Source of the DNA: Myxococcales bacterium
Lineage (GTDB): Bacteria > Myxococcota_A > Polyangia > Palsa-1104 > JAEUJZ01
Length of the DNA: 64,000 nt
Assembly: GCA_016794465.1 (NCBI GenBank)
Contig: JAEUKA010000001.1
Location: 1-64,000, forward strand
Direction: 5' to 3'
Shown piece after piece: positions 45,614 through 56,056 of the stretch. The notes beneath the pieces are model-generated. The model saw only the letters and a program-made list of their open reading frames with translations, did not search any database and had not been told where the DNA came from. The position numbers and the translations under genes were made by a program. Every line of letters begins with the position of its first letter. The stretch's first letter is position 1.

Positions 45614-46510
45614 ATGTTCCAAGTCGCTTTTGCCATGCTGCTGCTCGGGAGTGTTGATCAAGGGATCTATCCAGACCTCGCCAGCCGGGTGCAGATCCGG
45701 GCGCCCAGCTGGGTCAGCGAGGGGTCGGTCACGGTTCGCATCGACGACCAACACCGGCTGCTGACGATCTTTCAAGGGGGAGTGGCGCTGACGGTGTACC
45801 GGATCGCGGTGCCCGCCGAGAAGCTCTCGACGATGCCGCGCAGTCCGAATCGGGACGAAGTGCTGATGTTGCTTGATAAGTCGGATGTCGAGGAAGCGCG
45901 CGGACGACTGACCGCGACGGGGACGGCGACGCTAGCGGTGCTGTGGGGACCGCCGCCTCGCTCGCAAGATCAAGACAGCGACGGCATTGTCAATCCGCTC
46001 GACGTGCTGCTCGGGGCCAAGAAGCTGTGCGAGAACAAAGCGGCTTATGCCTCGAACTATCGGCGCTTGAGCTATCCGAACGGCGACGTACCACGCACCG
46101 AGGGAGTCTGCACCGACACGCTGGTGCGGGCGCTGCGCAACGCCGGCTGGGACATGCAGAGCGGCGTCCACGAAGATGCGATCCGCAAGCCGCGACTGTA
46201 TCCGCTGGAAAAAGCGCCCGATGCGAACATCGATCACCGTCGGATTCGCATGCTGACACCCTACTTTCGGCAGCTCTTCATCGAGGTCAAGAAGGACGAG
46301 CCGTTCCTGCCCGGCGATCTGGTGCTGTTCGATACCTTCCCGAACAAGGCCGGCCCCGATCACGCTGGGATTGTCTCGGATCGGCTGGGCCCGTCGGGAC
46401 AGCCGCTCATCATCAACAACTGGACCGATGGCTACGTCGAGGGTGAGATGGATCTGTTGCCGACGATTCCCGTGACCAATCGCTTTCGCGTCCCGCTTCC
46501 CCAGCGCTAG
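45614..46510 (+). CDS. DUF1287 domain protein (NlpC/P60-like fold)
   Basis: A 298-residue protein. The C-terminal 175 residues match DUF1287 (YijF type): LSYPNGDVPRTEGVCTDTLVRALRNAGWD with a Cys nucleophile candidate (GVCTD), then PDHAGIVSD (His) and IINNWTDG (Asn). The N-terminal part carries a short hydrophobic start (VAFAMLLLGSVDQG) that may be a signal. The fold suggests a cell-wall or amide hydrolase, but activity is unproven. GAGGAGG precedes the ATG. Confidence 0.8.
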   Translation: MFQVAFAMLLLGSVDQGIYPDLASRVQIRAPSWVSEGSVTVRIDDQHRLLTIFQGGVALTVYRIAVPAEKLSTMPRSPNRDEVLMLLDKSDVEEARGRLTATGTATLAVLWGPPPRSQDQDSDGIVNPLDVLLGAKKLCENKAAYASNYRRLSYPNGDVPRTEGVCTDTLVRALRNAGWDMQSGVHEDAIRKPRLYPLEKAPDANIDHRRIRMLTPYFRQLFIEVKKDEPFLPGDLVLFDTFPNKAGPDHAGIVSDRLGPSGQPLIINNWTDGYVEGEMDLLPTIPVTNRFRVPLPQR

Positions 46511-46618
46511 CTGCACCGTCGCCCACACCTCTCGCTGGACTTGGGGCGATCGCGTCTTGACACCGCTTCCCTCGGCTGCCTACGCTCTGCGACCTGCGCG
46601 CTCCCGCTCGGCGAAATC

Positions 46619-48094
46619 ATGCACCTTCTGTCGCTTGCCATACTGTCGACGGTTGTGACGCTCCTTTCGAGCTGCGGTGCCACGCCTGTCGTCGTGGACT
46701 GCGTGCAGAGCCCCGAGATCTGCGGCCCCGGCGGTGACTGCGATCCCGAGACGCGGCAGTGTCGGCGCAGTGCCGGTTCACCCTGCACAGGCTCGATCGA
46801 GTGTCCGATCAGCGATCGTCCGGTCTGCAACGGCGCGATCTGCGTCGCGTGCGATGTCCTGGCCACTCCCGAGGCTGCCGACCAAGCGTGCCAGAACAAA
46901 AACCAGAAAGGCGTCGCCGCCTGCATCCGCGCCGGCCTGCGCAAAGGCAGCTGTGGCGAGTGTCGCCTCGACGCCCACTGCACCGACGCCAGCAAGCCGA
47001 TCTGCGACCCGAGCAGCTTCACCTGCCGCGCCTGCCAAAAGCACAGCGAGTGCAGCGAGTCTCTGCTCTGCAACCTCGGTGGTGGAGTCGTCGATGTTCC
47101 CAGCATCAAGGTCGGCCAGTGCGTCCCCGTCAGCAGAGTGGTCTTTGTCGACGCCGATCGCTGTCCGCGCGGTGGCCCAAGTCCGACCGGCAGCAGCGAG
47201 CGACCGTTCTGCGAGATCACCAACGCCGTTGGCAAAGGCGAGTTCATCGTCGTCAAGCCGCGCAGCAGCGGACTGTACGGCGGACTTAGCCTCAGCGACG
47301 GCAAACGTACCACCATCGTCGGGCCGGGTCGCGATGTGCCGAGCCCAGTCCAGATTGCCGCGCTGTCCGTCAGCGGTAGCCAGACGGCTCTCGTCGTAAG
47401 CGATGTGGTCATTCGTGGCGATACCGTCGGCGTAAGCTGCGGACGAGACGGTAGCCTGTGGGTGCTGCGCAGCTTGATCCAGAACGGCAGCATCGGCATC
47501 GACTCGCTGGCCTGCAACCGCTTGGTGGTCGAGCAGTCGATCGTGCTCGGCAACCGCAGCCTCGGCCTACGCATCGGCACCGGCACCCGTCAGTACCGAG
47601 TCATCAACAACGTGTGCAACGGCAACGGCCAGAGTGCAGGTGGGTATGGCGTCGCGATCGCCGCTGGGGTGAGTGGGCTATTTTCCTACAACACCATCCT
47701 CAACAACGGCGAAGCGGGCATCGACGGCGGGGCAGTCCGCTGCGAGCTGGGCGGCACCACGACCCGCGCCATCGAGAGCTCGATCGTCATCCAGAACGCC
47801 ATGAGCCGTCGCCAAGATGCCAGTGGACAGCCGCTCGGCAGCCAGTTTGCTGGTGACTGTCGGCTGACGAAAATCGTGGTCGGAATCGATGGCACGGTGG
47901 TGGTTCCGCCGAGCGAGGGCCTGATCCGCGCCATCCCCGACCTCGACCAGAGCCTGCGACTGCTCAACACCCCCAACAACCGCATGTATGTCGTGGACAA
48001 GGGCATCGCGGATGACACCGTGCGCAGCGATCACTTCGGTGGCAGCCGACCCAAAGGCGAAGGCTTCGATCTGGGCGCGCACGAGCTGCGGTAG
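46619..48094 (+). CDS. Right-handed beta-helix lipoprotein with Cys-rich stalk
   Basis: A 491-residue protein; lipobox Cys19 (VTLLSSC). Residues 25-180 contain more than 20 Cys in short repeats (CVQSPEICGPGGDCDPETRQC, CRACQKHSECSESLLC). Residues 190-460 are a beta-helix of the pectin-lyase/PbH1 type (VVVSDVVIRGDTVGVSCG, QSIVLGNRSLGLRIGTGTRQYRVINNVCNGNG). Start ATG 46619 is chosen because it begins the signal peptide. Probably an adhesin or glycan-binding surface protein. Downstream 134 bases hold the CIRCE element. Confidence 0.82.
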   Translation: MHLLSLAILSTVVTLLSSCGATPVVVDCVQSPEICGPGGDCDPETRQCRRSAGSPCTGSIECPISDRPVCNGAICVACDVLATPEAADQACQNKNQKGVAACIRAGLRKGSCGECRLDAHCTDASKPICDPSSFTCRACQKHSECSESLLCNLGGGVVDVPSIKVGQCVPVSRVVFVDADRCPRGGPSPTGSSERPFCEITNAVGKGEFIVVKPRSSGLYGGLSLSDGKRTTIVGPGRDVPSPVQIAALSVSGSQTALVVSDVVIRGDTVGVSCGRDGSLWVLRSLIQNGSIGIDSLACNRLVVEQSIVLGNRSLGLRIGTGTRQYRVINNVCNGNGQSAGGYGVAIAAGVSGLFSYNTILNNGEAGIDGGAVRCELGGTTTRAIESSIVIQNAMSRRQDASGQPLGSQFAGDCRLTKIVVGIDGTVVVPPSEGLIRAIPDLDQSLRLLNTPNNRMYVVDKGIADDTVRSDHFGGSRPKGEGFDLGAHELR

Positions 48095-48149
48095 GTCCGG
48101 TATCCTGAAATATCAAAGTCCTTGCACTGGAACGACTTCGCGAGATTTT

Positions 48150-48176
48150 TTAGCACTCTCTTGCCTTGAGTGCTTG
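48150..48176. promoter_or_regulatory. CIRCE element (HrcA operator)
   Basis: TTAGCACTC, nine bases, GAGTGCTTG, seven of nine positions of the right arm matching the CIRCE consensus TTAGCACTC-N9-GAGTGCTAA. HrcA binding here represses heat-shock chaperone operons. A -35-like TTGACA (48174-48179) overlaps the right arm, so repression would block the promoter. Confidence 0.9.
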
Positions 48177-48228
48177 ACATTCCGCAGGCCGTACTTAGCG
48201 TAACCAGCGCCGTTTGGAAGGGTTTCAC

Positions 48229-48558
48229 ATGCCAACTTACGACTACGAGTGTCAGAGCTGCGGCCACACGTTTGAAACCTCGCAGCGCATTACCGAAAAA
48301 GCGCTCACCGACTGTCCATCCTGTAACCAGCCCAAGCTGCAGCGACTCATCACTGCAGCGGCCTTCCATTTGAAGGGCGGTGGTTGGTACAAGGACGGCT
48401 ACGGAAGCGCAAGCTCCGGGCGAACCGAAAATCAGCGCATCGACAAGCTCAGTGAAAAAATCAAAGAAAGTGACGCCAAGGCGAGTGAGTCCTCGTCGTC
48501 GAGCAGCGGAACCACCGGCGGCTCGACTTCGGGCGGCTCAGGCGACGCCTCGACGTAG
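48229..48558 (+). CDS. FmdB-family zinc-ribbon regulatory protein
   Basis: A 109-residue protein. CQSCGHTFET and CPSCNQPKLQRL form the two CxxC knuckles of the FmdB zinc ribbon; MPTYDYECQSCGH is the family start. The C-terminal half is a charged helix then a Ser/Gly tail. GGAAGGG precedes ATG 48229. It is the first gene after CIRCE and 69 bases upstream of groES, so it should be heat-shock co-regulated. FmdB proteins are associated with regulation but their biochemical role is not established. Confidence 0.88.
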   Translation: MPTYDYECQSCGHTFETSQRITEKALTDCPSCNQPKLQRLITAAAFHLKGGGWYKDGYGSASSGRTENQRIDKLSEKIKESDAKASESSSSSSGTTGGSTSGGSGDAST

Positions 48559-48627
48559 GCGCGCACTTTCGACGCAGACTTTCCCAACCACCACAACAAC
48601 CACGACAACGAAAGAAGGAGGATTCTG

Positions 48628-48918
48628 ATGAAGATTCGTCCCCTGCACGACCGAGTACTGCTCAAGCGAAAGAACGACGAAGAACGGACTGCTGGCGGCC
48701 TGTATATCCCCGATTCGGCAAAGGAAAAGGCCACGCAGGCGACCGTAGTTGCGGTCGGCAAAGGCCGCGTTTTGGAAGATGGCTCGCTTGCCGCGCCGAA
48801 GGTGAAGGCTGGTGACACCGTGCTGTTTGGCAAGTACGCCGGCACCGAGATCAAGCTCGACGGTGAGGAGCACCTCATCATGCGCGAAGAAGATCTCATC
48901 GCCGTGATCGACGGCTAA
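48628..48918 (+). CDS. groES: Co-chaperonin GroES
   Basis: A 96-residue co-chaperonin with the mobile-loop region ([12 protein letters not shown]) and [12 protein letters not shown] start and [10 protein letters not shown] end. GAAGGAGG lies seven bases upstream. It caps GroEL and helps fold proteins. The leader between fmdB and groES (48559-48627) is CA-rich and shows no stable hairpin. Confidence 0.97.
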   Translation: MKIRPLHDRVLLKRKNDEERTAGGLYIPDSAKEKATQATVVAVGKGRVLEDGSLAAPKVKAGDTVLFGKYAGTEIKLDGEEHLIMREEDLIAVIDG

Positions 48919-48956
48919 TCGGCAGTTTCCCCTCAGCCTTAAGGAACTCTTACACC

Positions 48957-50660
<1,704 letters not shown>

Positions 50661-50684
50661 TCCAGCCCAGTCTGCTTTTCCGCC

Positions 50685-50712
50685 GCTGGTGTCGCATTGT
50701 GACGACACCAGC
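50685..50712 (+). terminator. Hairpin terminator after groEL
   Basis: GCTGGTGTCG pairs with CGACACCAGC (10 base pairs, 8-base loop). It lies 24 bases after the groEL stop. A T-rich stretch (ACCTTTCC) follows but is short. Confidence 0.75.
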
Positions 50713-50776
50713 GCACCTTTCCTCCCGCCCGCGTACCTCTCCGCGCCTTCTCCTTTTCCGGCAGCGTGCCAGTCCG

Positions 50777-51103
50777 TTAGGGCTTTTGGCTCTCAGCCAG
50801 CTCGCGACAGTCTTTCACCAGCATCGGCTTGGCTTGCAGCGCTGCGGTGCAGGTCGGATCGACTCCGGGGCCACCATTCCACTCCCCACGATAACGACCA
50901 CAAGGCCGCTGCGCGATATCGAACCCGGCGGGGTCCCGGCTGCTGGCCTGTACGCACTGGCGACAACACTCCATCAGGTTTGGCTGGCTTGCAGGCGTTG
51001 GGACGACGGGCGGGGCGAGCTTGGGCGGGCGATTGCAGCTGGCGACCAGTGCGAACAGTCCCAAGAAAAGCGACGCGCGACAAAGCAGGAGAGATCGGCT
51101 CAT
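50777..51103 (-). CDS. Small Cys-rich lipoprotein, last gene of the moeA operon
   Basis: A 108-residue lipoprotein with lipobox Cys23 (FALVASC), a Pro-rich linker and several Cys (ECCRQCVQ, RPCGRY, PTCTA, KDCREL) after it, which could form disulfides or a metal site. No family is recognised. ATG 51103 lies nine bases after the moeA stop, without a clear ribosome site, so it is probably translationally coupled. Confidence 0.65.
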   Translation of the reverse strand: MSRSLLLCRASLFLGLFALVASCNRPPKLAPPVVPTPASQPNLMECCRQCVQASSRDPAGFDIAQRPCGRYRGEWNGGPGVDPTCTAALQAKPMLVKDCRELAESQKP

Positions 51104-51112
51104 GACGATTGC

Positions 51113-52354
51113 TTAGACGGGACCAAGCAGGCTGGCGTGAAGCTCGCTGCCGACCGGAAGAGTGGCTTCGCCCGGCGGCACTTCGAGGAGTGCGTTCATG
51201 CCGACGAGCGAGCGCAGCATGCCGGAGCCTTGCTGGGCAAGCGGCCGTGCCCACAGGTCGAACGGACTTTCAGCCGAGCGGGTGCACAAGGCGCGGGTAA
51301 AGTGGGTGCGCTCACGATCTGGACGAATCGGCTCGGACAGCCGCACGGTGGCGACGGGGTGGGGCGACTGGGCTGCGGGATAACCGAGCAGCCGTCGGAG
51401 CGCTGGATGAACGAACAGCTCGAAGCTGACCAGCGACGATGCAGGGTTGCCGGGCAGGCCGAACACCAGCGTCTTTTGACCGCGCTGCTCGACGGTGGAG
51501 AACACAAGCGGCTTGCCCGGCTTCATGGCGACGCGAAAAAAGTGTTCCTTGGCGCCTAGCTCGGTGAAGACCTGTTTTACGAAGTCGAAGTCTCCGACGG
51601 AAACACCACCGGATGAGAGGACGACATCGGACGCGAAGGCCTCGGCAAAGCAGCGCTTTAGCTCCTCGGGGCGGTCGCGAGCAATCGGCAGGATGCGTCC
51701 CTTGGCACCGCTGCGCTCGACGAGAGCGAGCAAGCAGTGGGCATTGCTGTTGACGATCTGACCATGCTGCGGTGGCTCGTCGGCAGTAACCAGCTCGTCG
51801 CCGGTGGAGACAATCGCCACTTGCGGACGACGGTGAACCGGGACGATCAGCCGACCGAGTGCCGCCAGCAGGCCCAGCTCTCCGGGGCCAAGGACCGACC
51901 CTGCCGACAAGACGGAGCTGCCGACGCGGACATCCTCTCCCGCATGGCGCACGTGCTGGCCCAGTCGTGGCAGCTTCCGAAAGACCACTTGCCCTTGCTG
52001 CTCGTCGGCGTCCTCACGCATGACGACCGCGTCGGCACCAGCTGGCATCGGCGCTCCGGTCATGATTCGCATCGTGGCACGCGGTGGCAGCGGCTCGTTG
52101 GCGGGATGACCGGCGGCAATCGTTCCGACGACTGGCAGCGGCTCGTTGGCGTGGAGATCCGCGACTCGAACCGCATAGCCATCCATCGCCGAGTTGTCCC
52201 ACGGCGGAAGCTGCCGCGTTGCCGCCAGATCCGAGGCCAGCACCCGAAACGCCGAGGCCGATAGCTCGACCACCTCGCTACCGAGTGGTGTCGCACAGCC
52301 CAAGATCAGCTCGCGAGCGTGTTGCCAAGTCAGCATCGATCGGTCCGGATTCAT
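51113..52354 (-). CDS. moeA: Molybdopterin molybdenumtransferase
   Basis: A 413-residue cytosolic enzyme that inserts molybdate into adenylylated molybdopterin. Motifs are PPWDNSAMDGYAVR, MTGAPMPAGADAVVM, VSTGDELV, SSGGVSVGDFDFVK and FGLPGNPASSLVSF. Its start is 13 bases downstream of the haem-copper protein gene stop, so one transcript is likely. No other molybdenum-cofactor gene is present, and no obvious Mo enzyme is in the window. Confidence 0.95.
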   Translation of the reverse strand: MNPDRSMLTWQHARELILGCATPLGSEVVELSASAFRVLASDLAATRQLPPWDNSAMDGYAVRVADLHANEPLPVVGTIAAGHPANEPLPPRATMRIMTGAPMPAGADAVVMREDADEQQGQVVFRKLPRLGQHVRHAGEDVRVGSSVLSAGSVLGPGELGLLAALGRLIVPVHRRPQVAIVSTGDELVTADEPPQHGQIVNSNAHCLLALVERSGAKGRILPIARDRPEELKRCFAEAFASDVVLSSGGVSVGDFDFVKQVFTELGAKEHFFRVAMKPGKPLVFSTVEQRGQKTLVFGLPGNPASSLVSFELFVHPALRRLLGYPAAQSPHPVATVRLSEPIRPDRERTHFTRALCTRSAESPFDLWARPLAQQGSGMLRSLVGMNALLEVPPGEATLPVGSELHASLLGPV

Positions 52355-52367
52355 CGGCTTGTGGTCC

Positions 52368-53600
52368 CTAGTACAGCGTGGTGTAGAAGAACGCGATGCA
52401 CATCTCGTCCTCGGTGCCGTCGCCCCAGCGGATGGTGCGGCCGGTCGAGTTGTCCCAGGTGCAGGTGTACTTCACCTCGCTGCCTTTGGGGACGGTGATG
52501 CCGTCGCTGTCGTAGAAGTACATCTGCTGCCAGTGAAACTGCCACTGCGGGATCTCGACGAGGCAGTCGTTGTTGGCGGTGATCTTGGCGGAGCGTCCCA
52601 GCTCGTGCATGTGAGGAAAGACACCCCAGATCTTGAGCGGAACCGGCAGCGGGCCCGAGCTTGCAACCGCCGTGGCGCCTTTTTGGTAGGGATTGATGAC
52701 GAAGCTGGCGTTGGCGATCGGCACGATGGTGGCGCGGTTGGGGACGGGGCTCTCGGAGTAACGAAGCTTGAGCCGGCTGCGATCGGGGGTGACACCATGT
52801 CGGGTGTTGTAGTGAAGCTGCGCGATCAGGGCCGAGCCAGCGCGGATGCGGATGCCGGTGCGCGTCGGATACTCGGCGAAGGTTTCACCCGGCACCCAGG
52901 TGGCGACCAGCTCCGCCGACTTTACGTCCGAGCTGCCGCTACACGGCCAGCCGAGCCCGGGCGCGGCATCATCCTTGGCTTTCGCATCGGCCATCGTCGC
53001 TGAGTAGATGAGGGCATGGTGAACCTCGTGACGCTGATCGGGCGCAAACTCATACGCGACGAGGTCTTGGTCCTTCTGGAGCTTCGGGTCGATGAGAAAA
53101 CAGTGATAGTCGTCTTGCTTGGCCGCGCTCGGGGTATAGGCCTCACCCCAGTCGAGCGTCACCGACGGACTTTCCAGCGACAAACGCACCGGAGGCAGCG
53201 ACTTGTCATCGGCTGGATTGCCCTGGGGTGCGCCGGCCTGCGACCACGCTACAAACAGGTCGATCTCTTTTTGCGACAGGCGACGCTCGGGGGAAAACTT
53301 TTGGCAGTCGGGGCTCGGCAGCCACGGCGGCATTCGACGCGCTTTCACCGAATCGGCCAGCGCGGCGGCACGAGCCTGGGCATCCTGATAGGTCGACAGC
53401 GCAAACGGACCGATTCCGGTGGCGGTATGACAGCCCTCGCAGCGCTGGGCGACGATCGGCTTGATGTCGCGATACCACGTGGGCACCGCCTTCTGCGCGG
53501 CCTCTTCGGATTCCGGCGTGATGGACGGCGACTCGGAATCGCAGCCAAGCCACAGGGTCGAGACGAGGAGCGTCGAGAGGCCAAGTAACCGGGTCTTCAT
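52368..53600 (-). CDS. Lipoprotein with haem c motif and copper monooxygenase-like domain
   Basis: A 410-residue lipoprotein, lipobox Cys20 (STLWLGC), AAGGA before ATG 53600. A haem c-binding CEGCH (Cys54-His58) lies in a short cytochrome-like region. From about 150 onward it resembles copper type II ascorbate-dependent monooxygenases (DBM/PHM type), with candidate copper ligands in HEVHHALIYS, QLHYN and FPHMHELGRSAKI. It may oxidise a substrate at the periplasmic or outer face using electrons from its own haem. Function is inferred from fold motifs. Confidence 0.8.
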   Translation of the reverse strand: MKTRLLGLSTLLVSTLWLGCDSESPSITPESEEAAQKAVPTWYRDIKPIVAQRCEGCHTATGIGPFALSTYQDAQARAAALADSVKARRMPPWLPSPDCQKFSPERRLSQKEIDLFVAWSQAGAPQGNPADDKSLPPVRLSLESPSVTLDWGEAYTPSAAKQDDYHCFLIDPKLQKDQDLVAYEFAPDQRHEVHHALIYSATMADAKAKDDAAPGLGWPCSGSSDVKSAELVATWVPGETFAEYPTRTGIRIRAGSALIAQLHYNTRHGVTPDRSRLKLRYSESPVPNRATIVPIANASFVINPYQKGATAVASSGPLPVPLKIWGVFPHMHELGRSAKITANNDCLVEIPQWQFHWQQMYFYDSDGITVPKGSEVKYTCTWDNSTGRTIRWGDGTEDEMCIAFFYTTLY

Positions 53601-53655
53601 GCGCGATCCTTTCCGGGGGCTCCGAGGCGAGCCGGCTGATGACGGATGATGTAGG

Positions 53656-54480
53656 TCAGGCCGCGTGCAGTGCGGCAGCGACCTTGGGACTACACAGCGC
53701 CGCCACCTCGGCAGCAAAGCGATAAGTTCGTGCCCACGGGTAGCGATGGACGAGCGGTGCGAGCTCTGCGCTCTCCTCGGCAGGATGGACCATGATCTCG
53801 GTCAGTCCTGCGCGGGCCGATTCGATGGCGGACAGCAGCCGCGCCTCGGTCATGCCGCCGCTGGTCGAAAAGCCGATGAAGTGGTCGGCGGTGGTGAGGC
53901 CCTGGCGACGGATGACTCGCTTGGCAGAGAGAGCCAGACTCGACAGTGCCAGCCAGCCGGGCAAGCGACGGATCATTTCCAGCGACGGTGACTCATAGGA
54001 GGAGCGGACAAACGGAATGCGGTACTCGCGGGCCAGCTCACAGGTCAGTCGAATCAGCGGCGGGAGCAAGTGGACATGCTTGTGACCGTCGAGATGGCTC
54101 AGCGTCAAGCCTAGCCCGAGCGCGTGCTCAATCTGCCGCCGCCACTCCGTCGCAATTGCCGCCAGCGGAAGCATCCCCTGCGCATAGCTTGCGAGCAGCG
54201 GCGTGAGGCCATCGTGAAACTCCCCCGAATCGTTCAGCAGTCCTTGCAGCGCCGAGCTTTCGGTCAGTGGCCGGCCTTCACACAGCGACAGGTGAACTCC
54301 AACTCCGAGGCGCGGGTTGCGGAAAGCGACCTCGACAGCGTGCTCGACGGCATGCCCAGTGCACATCAGCGAGGCATGGGTCAGCGTGCCTGCTTGAACG
54401 GAGCGCTCGACGGCGCGGTTGTGGGCCAGCGTCCAGCCAAAGTCATCGGCGGTGATGCGAATGCGGCGAGCCGGAGACAT
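53656..54480 (-). CDS. YdjC/ChbG-like carbohydrate deacetylase
   Basis: A 274-residue protein from ATG 54480 (AAAGGTG upstream). Family features are ITADDFGWTLAHNRAV (metal Asp pair), THASLMCTG, GVGVHLSLCEGRPL, HLDGHKHVHLLPPL and EIMVHPAEE. Such enzymes deacetylate chito-oligosaccharides, and the hopanoid-linked HpnK shares this fold; which applies cannot be told. It is 55 bases upstream of the haem-copper gene, on the same strand. Confidence 0.88.
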   Translation of the reverse strand: MSPARRIRITADDFGWTLAHNRAVERSVQAGTLTHASLMCTGHAVEHAVEVAFRNPRLGVGVHLSLCEGRPLTESSALQGLLNDSGEFHDGLTPLLASYAQGMLPLAAIATEWRRQIEHALGLGLTLSHLDGHKHVHLLPPLIRLTCELAREYRIPFVRSSYESPSLEMIRRLPGWLALSSLALSAKRVIRRQGLTTADHFIGFSTSGGMTEARLLSAIESARAGLTEIMVHPAEESAELAPLVHRYPWARTYRFAAEVAALCSPKVAAALHAA

Positions 54481-54613
54481 ACTGGCGGCACCTTTGCACG
54501 TTCGTACGCACACTCGCAAGTCCGTCGCTGCCAAATTTTCTGGCCGCTCCCAACCAAGTTGTGGCATCTAACCAAACCTTAAGACCCATCCACAGCAGGG
54601 AGGAACTGTCCAC

Positions 54614-55222
54614 ATGGCTCACACCCCCAAGAACTACGATCAGCTCATCGCCGAGTGCGCTGGCTTTCTGTCGGAAAACCAGCTGAAGGCGCACTTTACG
54701 CTCTACCAGGGCTACGTGAAGAAGCTCAACGAGATTGAGGAGCGTCTCGCGAAGGCCGATCCGACGACGGCGAACTACTCGTTTAGCGAGTACTCGGAGC
54801 TGCGTCGTCGCGAACCGGTCGCCTACAACGGCACCATCCTGCACGAGCTGTACTTCCAAGGACTGGGTGCTGCCGGACAGAGCCCATCGGACAACTTCAA
54901 GCAAGTGATTGAGTCGAGCTTCGGCTCCTGGGACGCCTGGATTGCTGACGTAAAGGGCATCGTCGGCTCGGGCCACGGCTGGTGTCTTGTGACCTACGAC
55001 TACAACTTCGGCAAGGTCCGCAACAGCCAAGTCCAAGGCGAGCACCACATCGGTCTGCAGGCCAACCAGTGGATTCTGGCCGCGATCGATGCGTGGGAGC
55101 ACGCGTACTTCCTCGACTACGGCACCAAGAAGCCGGACTACCTGGCCGGAGTGCTCAAGCACTTGAACTGGTCGGTGATCAACGGTCGGCTGCCGGACGC
55201 GGCAACCAAGGCCAAGGTCTAG
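54614..55222 (+). CDS. Fe/Mn superoxide dismutase
   Basis: A 202-residue SOD with metal ligands His27, His77, Asp159 and His163 (AIDAWEHAYFLDY). The N-terminal motif is a divergent SENQLKAHFTLYQGYVKKL rather than the usual MEIHHDKHH. GGGAGG precedes ATG 54614. It dismutates superoxide. Fe against Mn cannot be decided from these motifs alone, hence no sodA/sodB symbol. Confidence 0.9.
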   Translation: MAHTPKNYDQLIAECAGFLSENQLKAHFTLYQGYVKKLNEIEERLAKADPTTANYSFSEYSELRRREPVAYNGTILHELYFQGLGAAGQSPSDNFKQVIESSFGSWDAWIADVKGIVGSGHGWCLVTYDYNFGKVRNSQVQGEHHIGLQANQWILAAIDAWEHAYFLDYGTKKPDYLAGVLKHLNWSVINGRLPDAATKAKV

Positions 55223-55231
55223 CGCGGTAAC

Positions 55232-55269
55232 TCCTCGAGTGCACCGGCTGTTGCGGTGCTGCTCGAGGA
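55232..55269 (+). terminator. Strong hairpin after the SOD gene
   Basis: TCCTCGAG pairs with CTCGAGGA, and inside it GCACCG pairs with CGGTGC around a 7-base loop. The hairpin begins 10 bases after the SOD stop and fits an intrinsic or bidirectional terminator; the T-run is absent. Confidence 0.7.
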
Positions 55270-55282
55270 TTCGGTTGGCAAG

Positions 55283-56026
55283 TTAGCGGAGCGCGCGGCA
55301 GAGGTCGTTGCGCAGGCTGCGTGGCGGGGTGGTCGCGGGTGCGCAAGTGGTCGCGCACAGGCTGCTCTTGCACTGGCTGGCCGTTTGACACATCTGGCCG
55401 TCATCCAGAGGCGAGCCGCAGACCATGTTGGGCAGGCACACCAGCTTGGCTCCGCTTGGATCACAAGTGAGGCTGACCGCGCAGGACTCGCCGTTCTTGG
55501 GCAGAGCCTTGCAGGTCCTGCTCATCGTGTCGCAAAACAGGTTGCTGCCGCAGCGCCCCGTCATGCAGCTCTCGCCACTGCCGAGGTACTTGGTACAAGC
55601 GCGGGTCAGCCCGTCGCAGTAGGCGTTGCTGACGCAGAAGTTGGTGCCGACCGGATCGCAGGCGCTTCCCACAGCCACCGTTCCGACGATGACTCGGCTG
55701 CACGCCAAGCTCGGGTCAGGCAGGTTCGGTAGCAGCACGTCACAGCTGTCATATCGTGCGCGCTGGGCATCAAGACAGGTCTGGGCAGCCTGGCTGTCCA
55801 GCGTCAGCTTGCCAGCGTCGATGAAGCGCTGCGTATCCAGCGAGGTACGGACAAGGGTGCTGTCACTGCTGGCCGAGCACTTGACGCCGCAGCAGCGGGC
55901 CTGAGCCTCGCAGATGATCTGGTTTTGACCCATCAGAAAGTCGTAGTACGTGGTCGGCGCAGTGGCCGGACTCACCCCACAACCAAACGACAACAGAAGA
56001 CCGACGGACAGAAGCAAGTTACGCAT
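55283..56026 (-). CDS. Cys-rich lipoprotein
   Basis: A 247-residue lipoprotein, lipobox Cys16 (LLLSFGC). Residues 30-247 hold about 24 Cys in repeats such as CDPVGTNFC, YCDGLTRAC, CMTGRCGSNLFC, SQCKSSLCATTC, a dickkopf/EGF-like arrangement. It is likely a surface protein of unknown ligand. Convergent with SOD. Confidence 0.75.
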   Translation of the reverse strand: MRNLLLSVGLLLSFGCGVSPATAPTTYYDFLMGQNQIICEAQARCCGVKCSASSDSTLVRTSLDTQRFIDAGKLTLDSQAAQTCLDAQRARYDSCDVLLPNLPDPSLACSRVIVGTVAVGSACDPVGTNFCVSNAYCDGLTRACTKYLGSGESCMTGRCGSNLFCDTMSRTCKALPKNGESCAVSLTCDPSGAKLVCLPNMVCGSPLDDGQMCQTASQCKSSLCATTCAPATTPPRSLRNDLCRALR

Positions 56027-56056
56027 GATTTCTCCTCTGGTGCTTTATCCGTCGCG

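Noticed and set aside
45251..45775. Minus-strand ORF covering the ATTGGA repeat
   Set aside because: It overlaps the start of the DUF1287 gene and is low-complexity because it translates the repeat.
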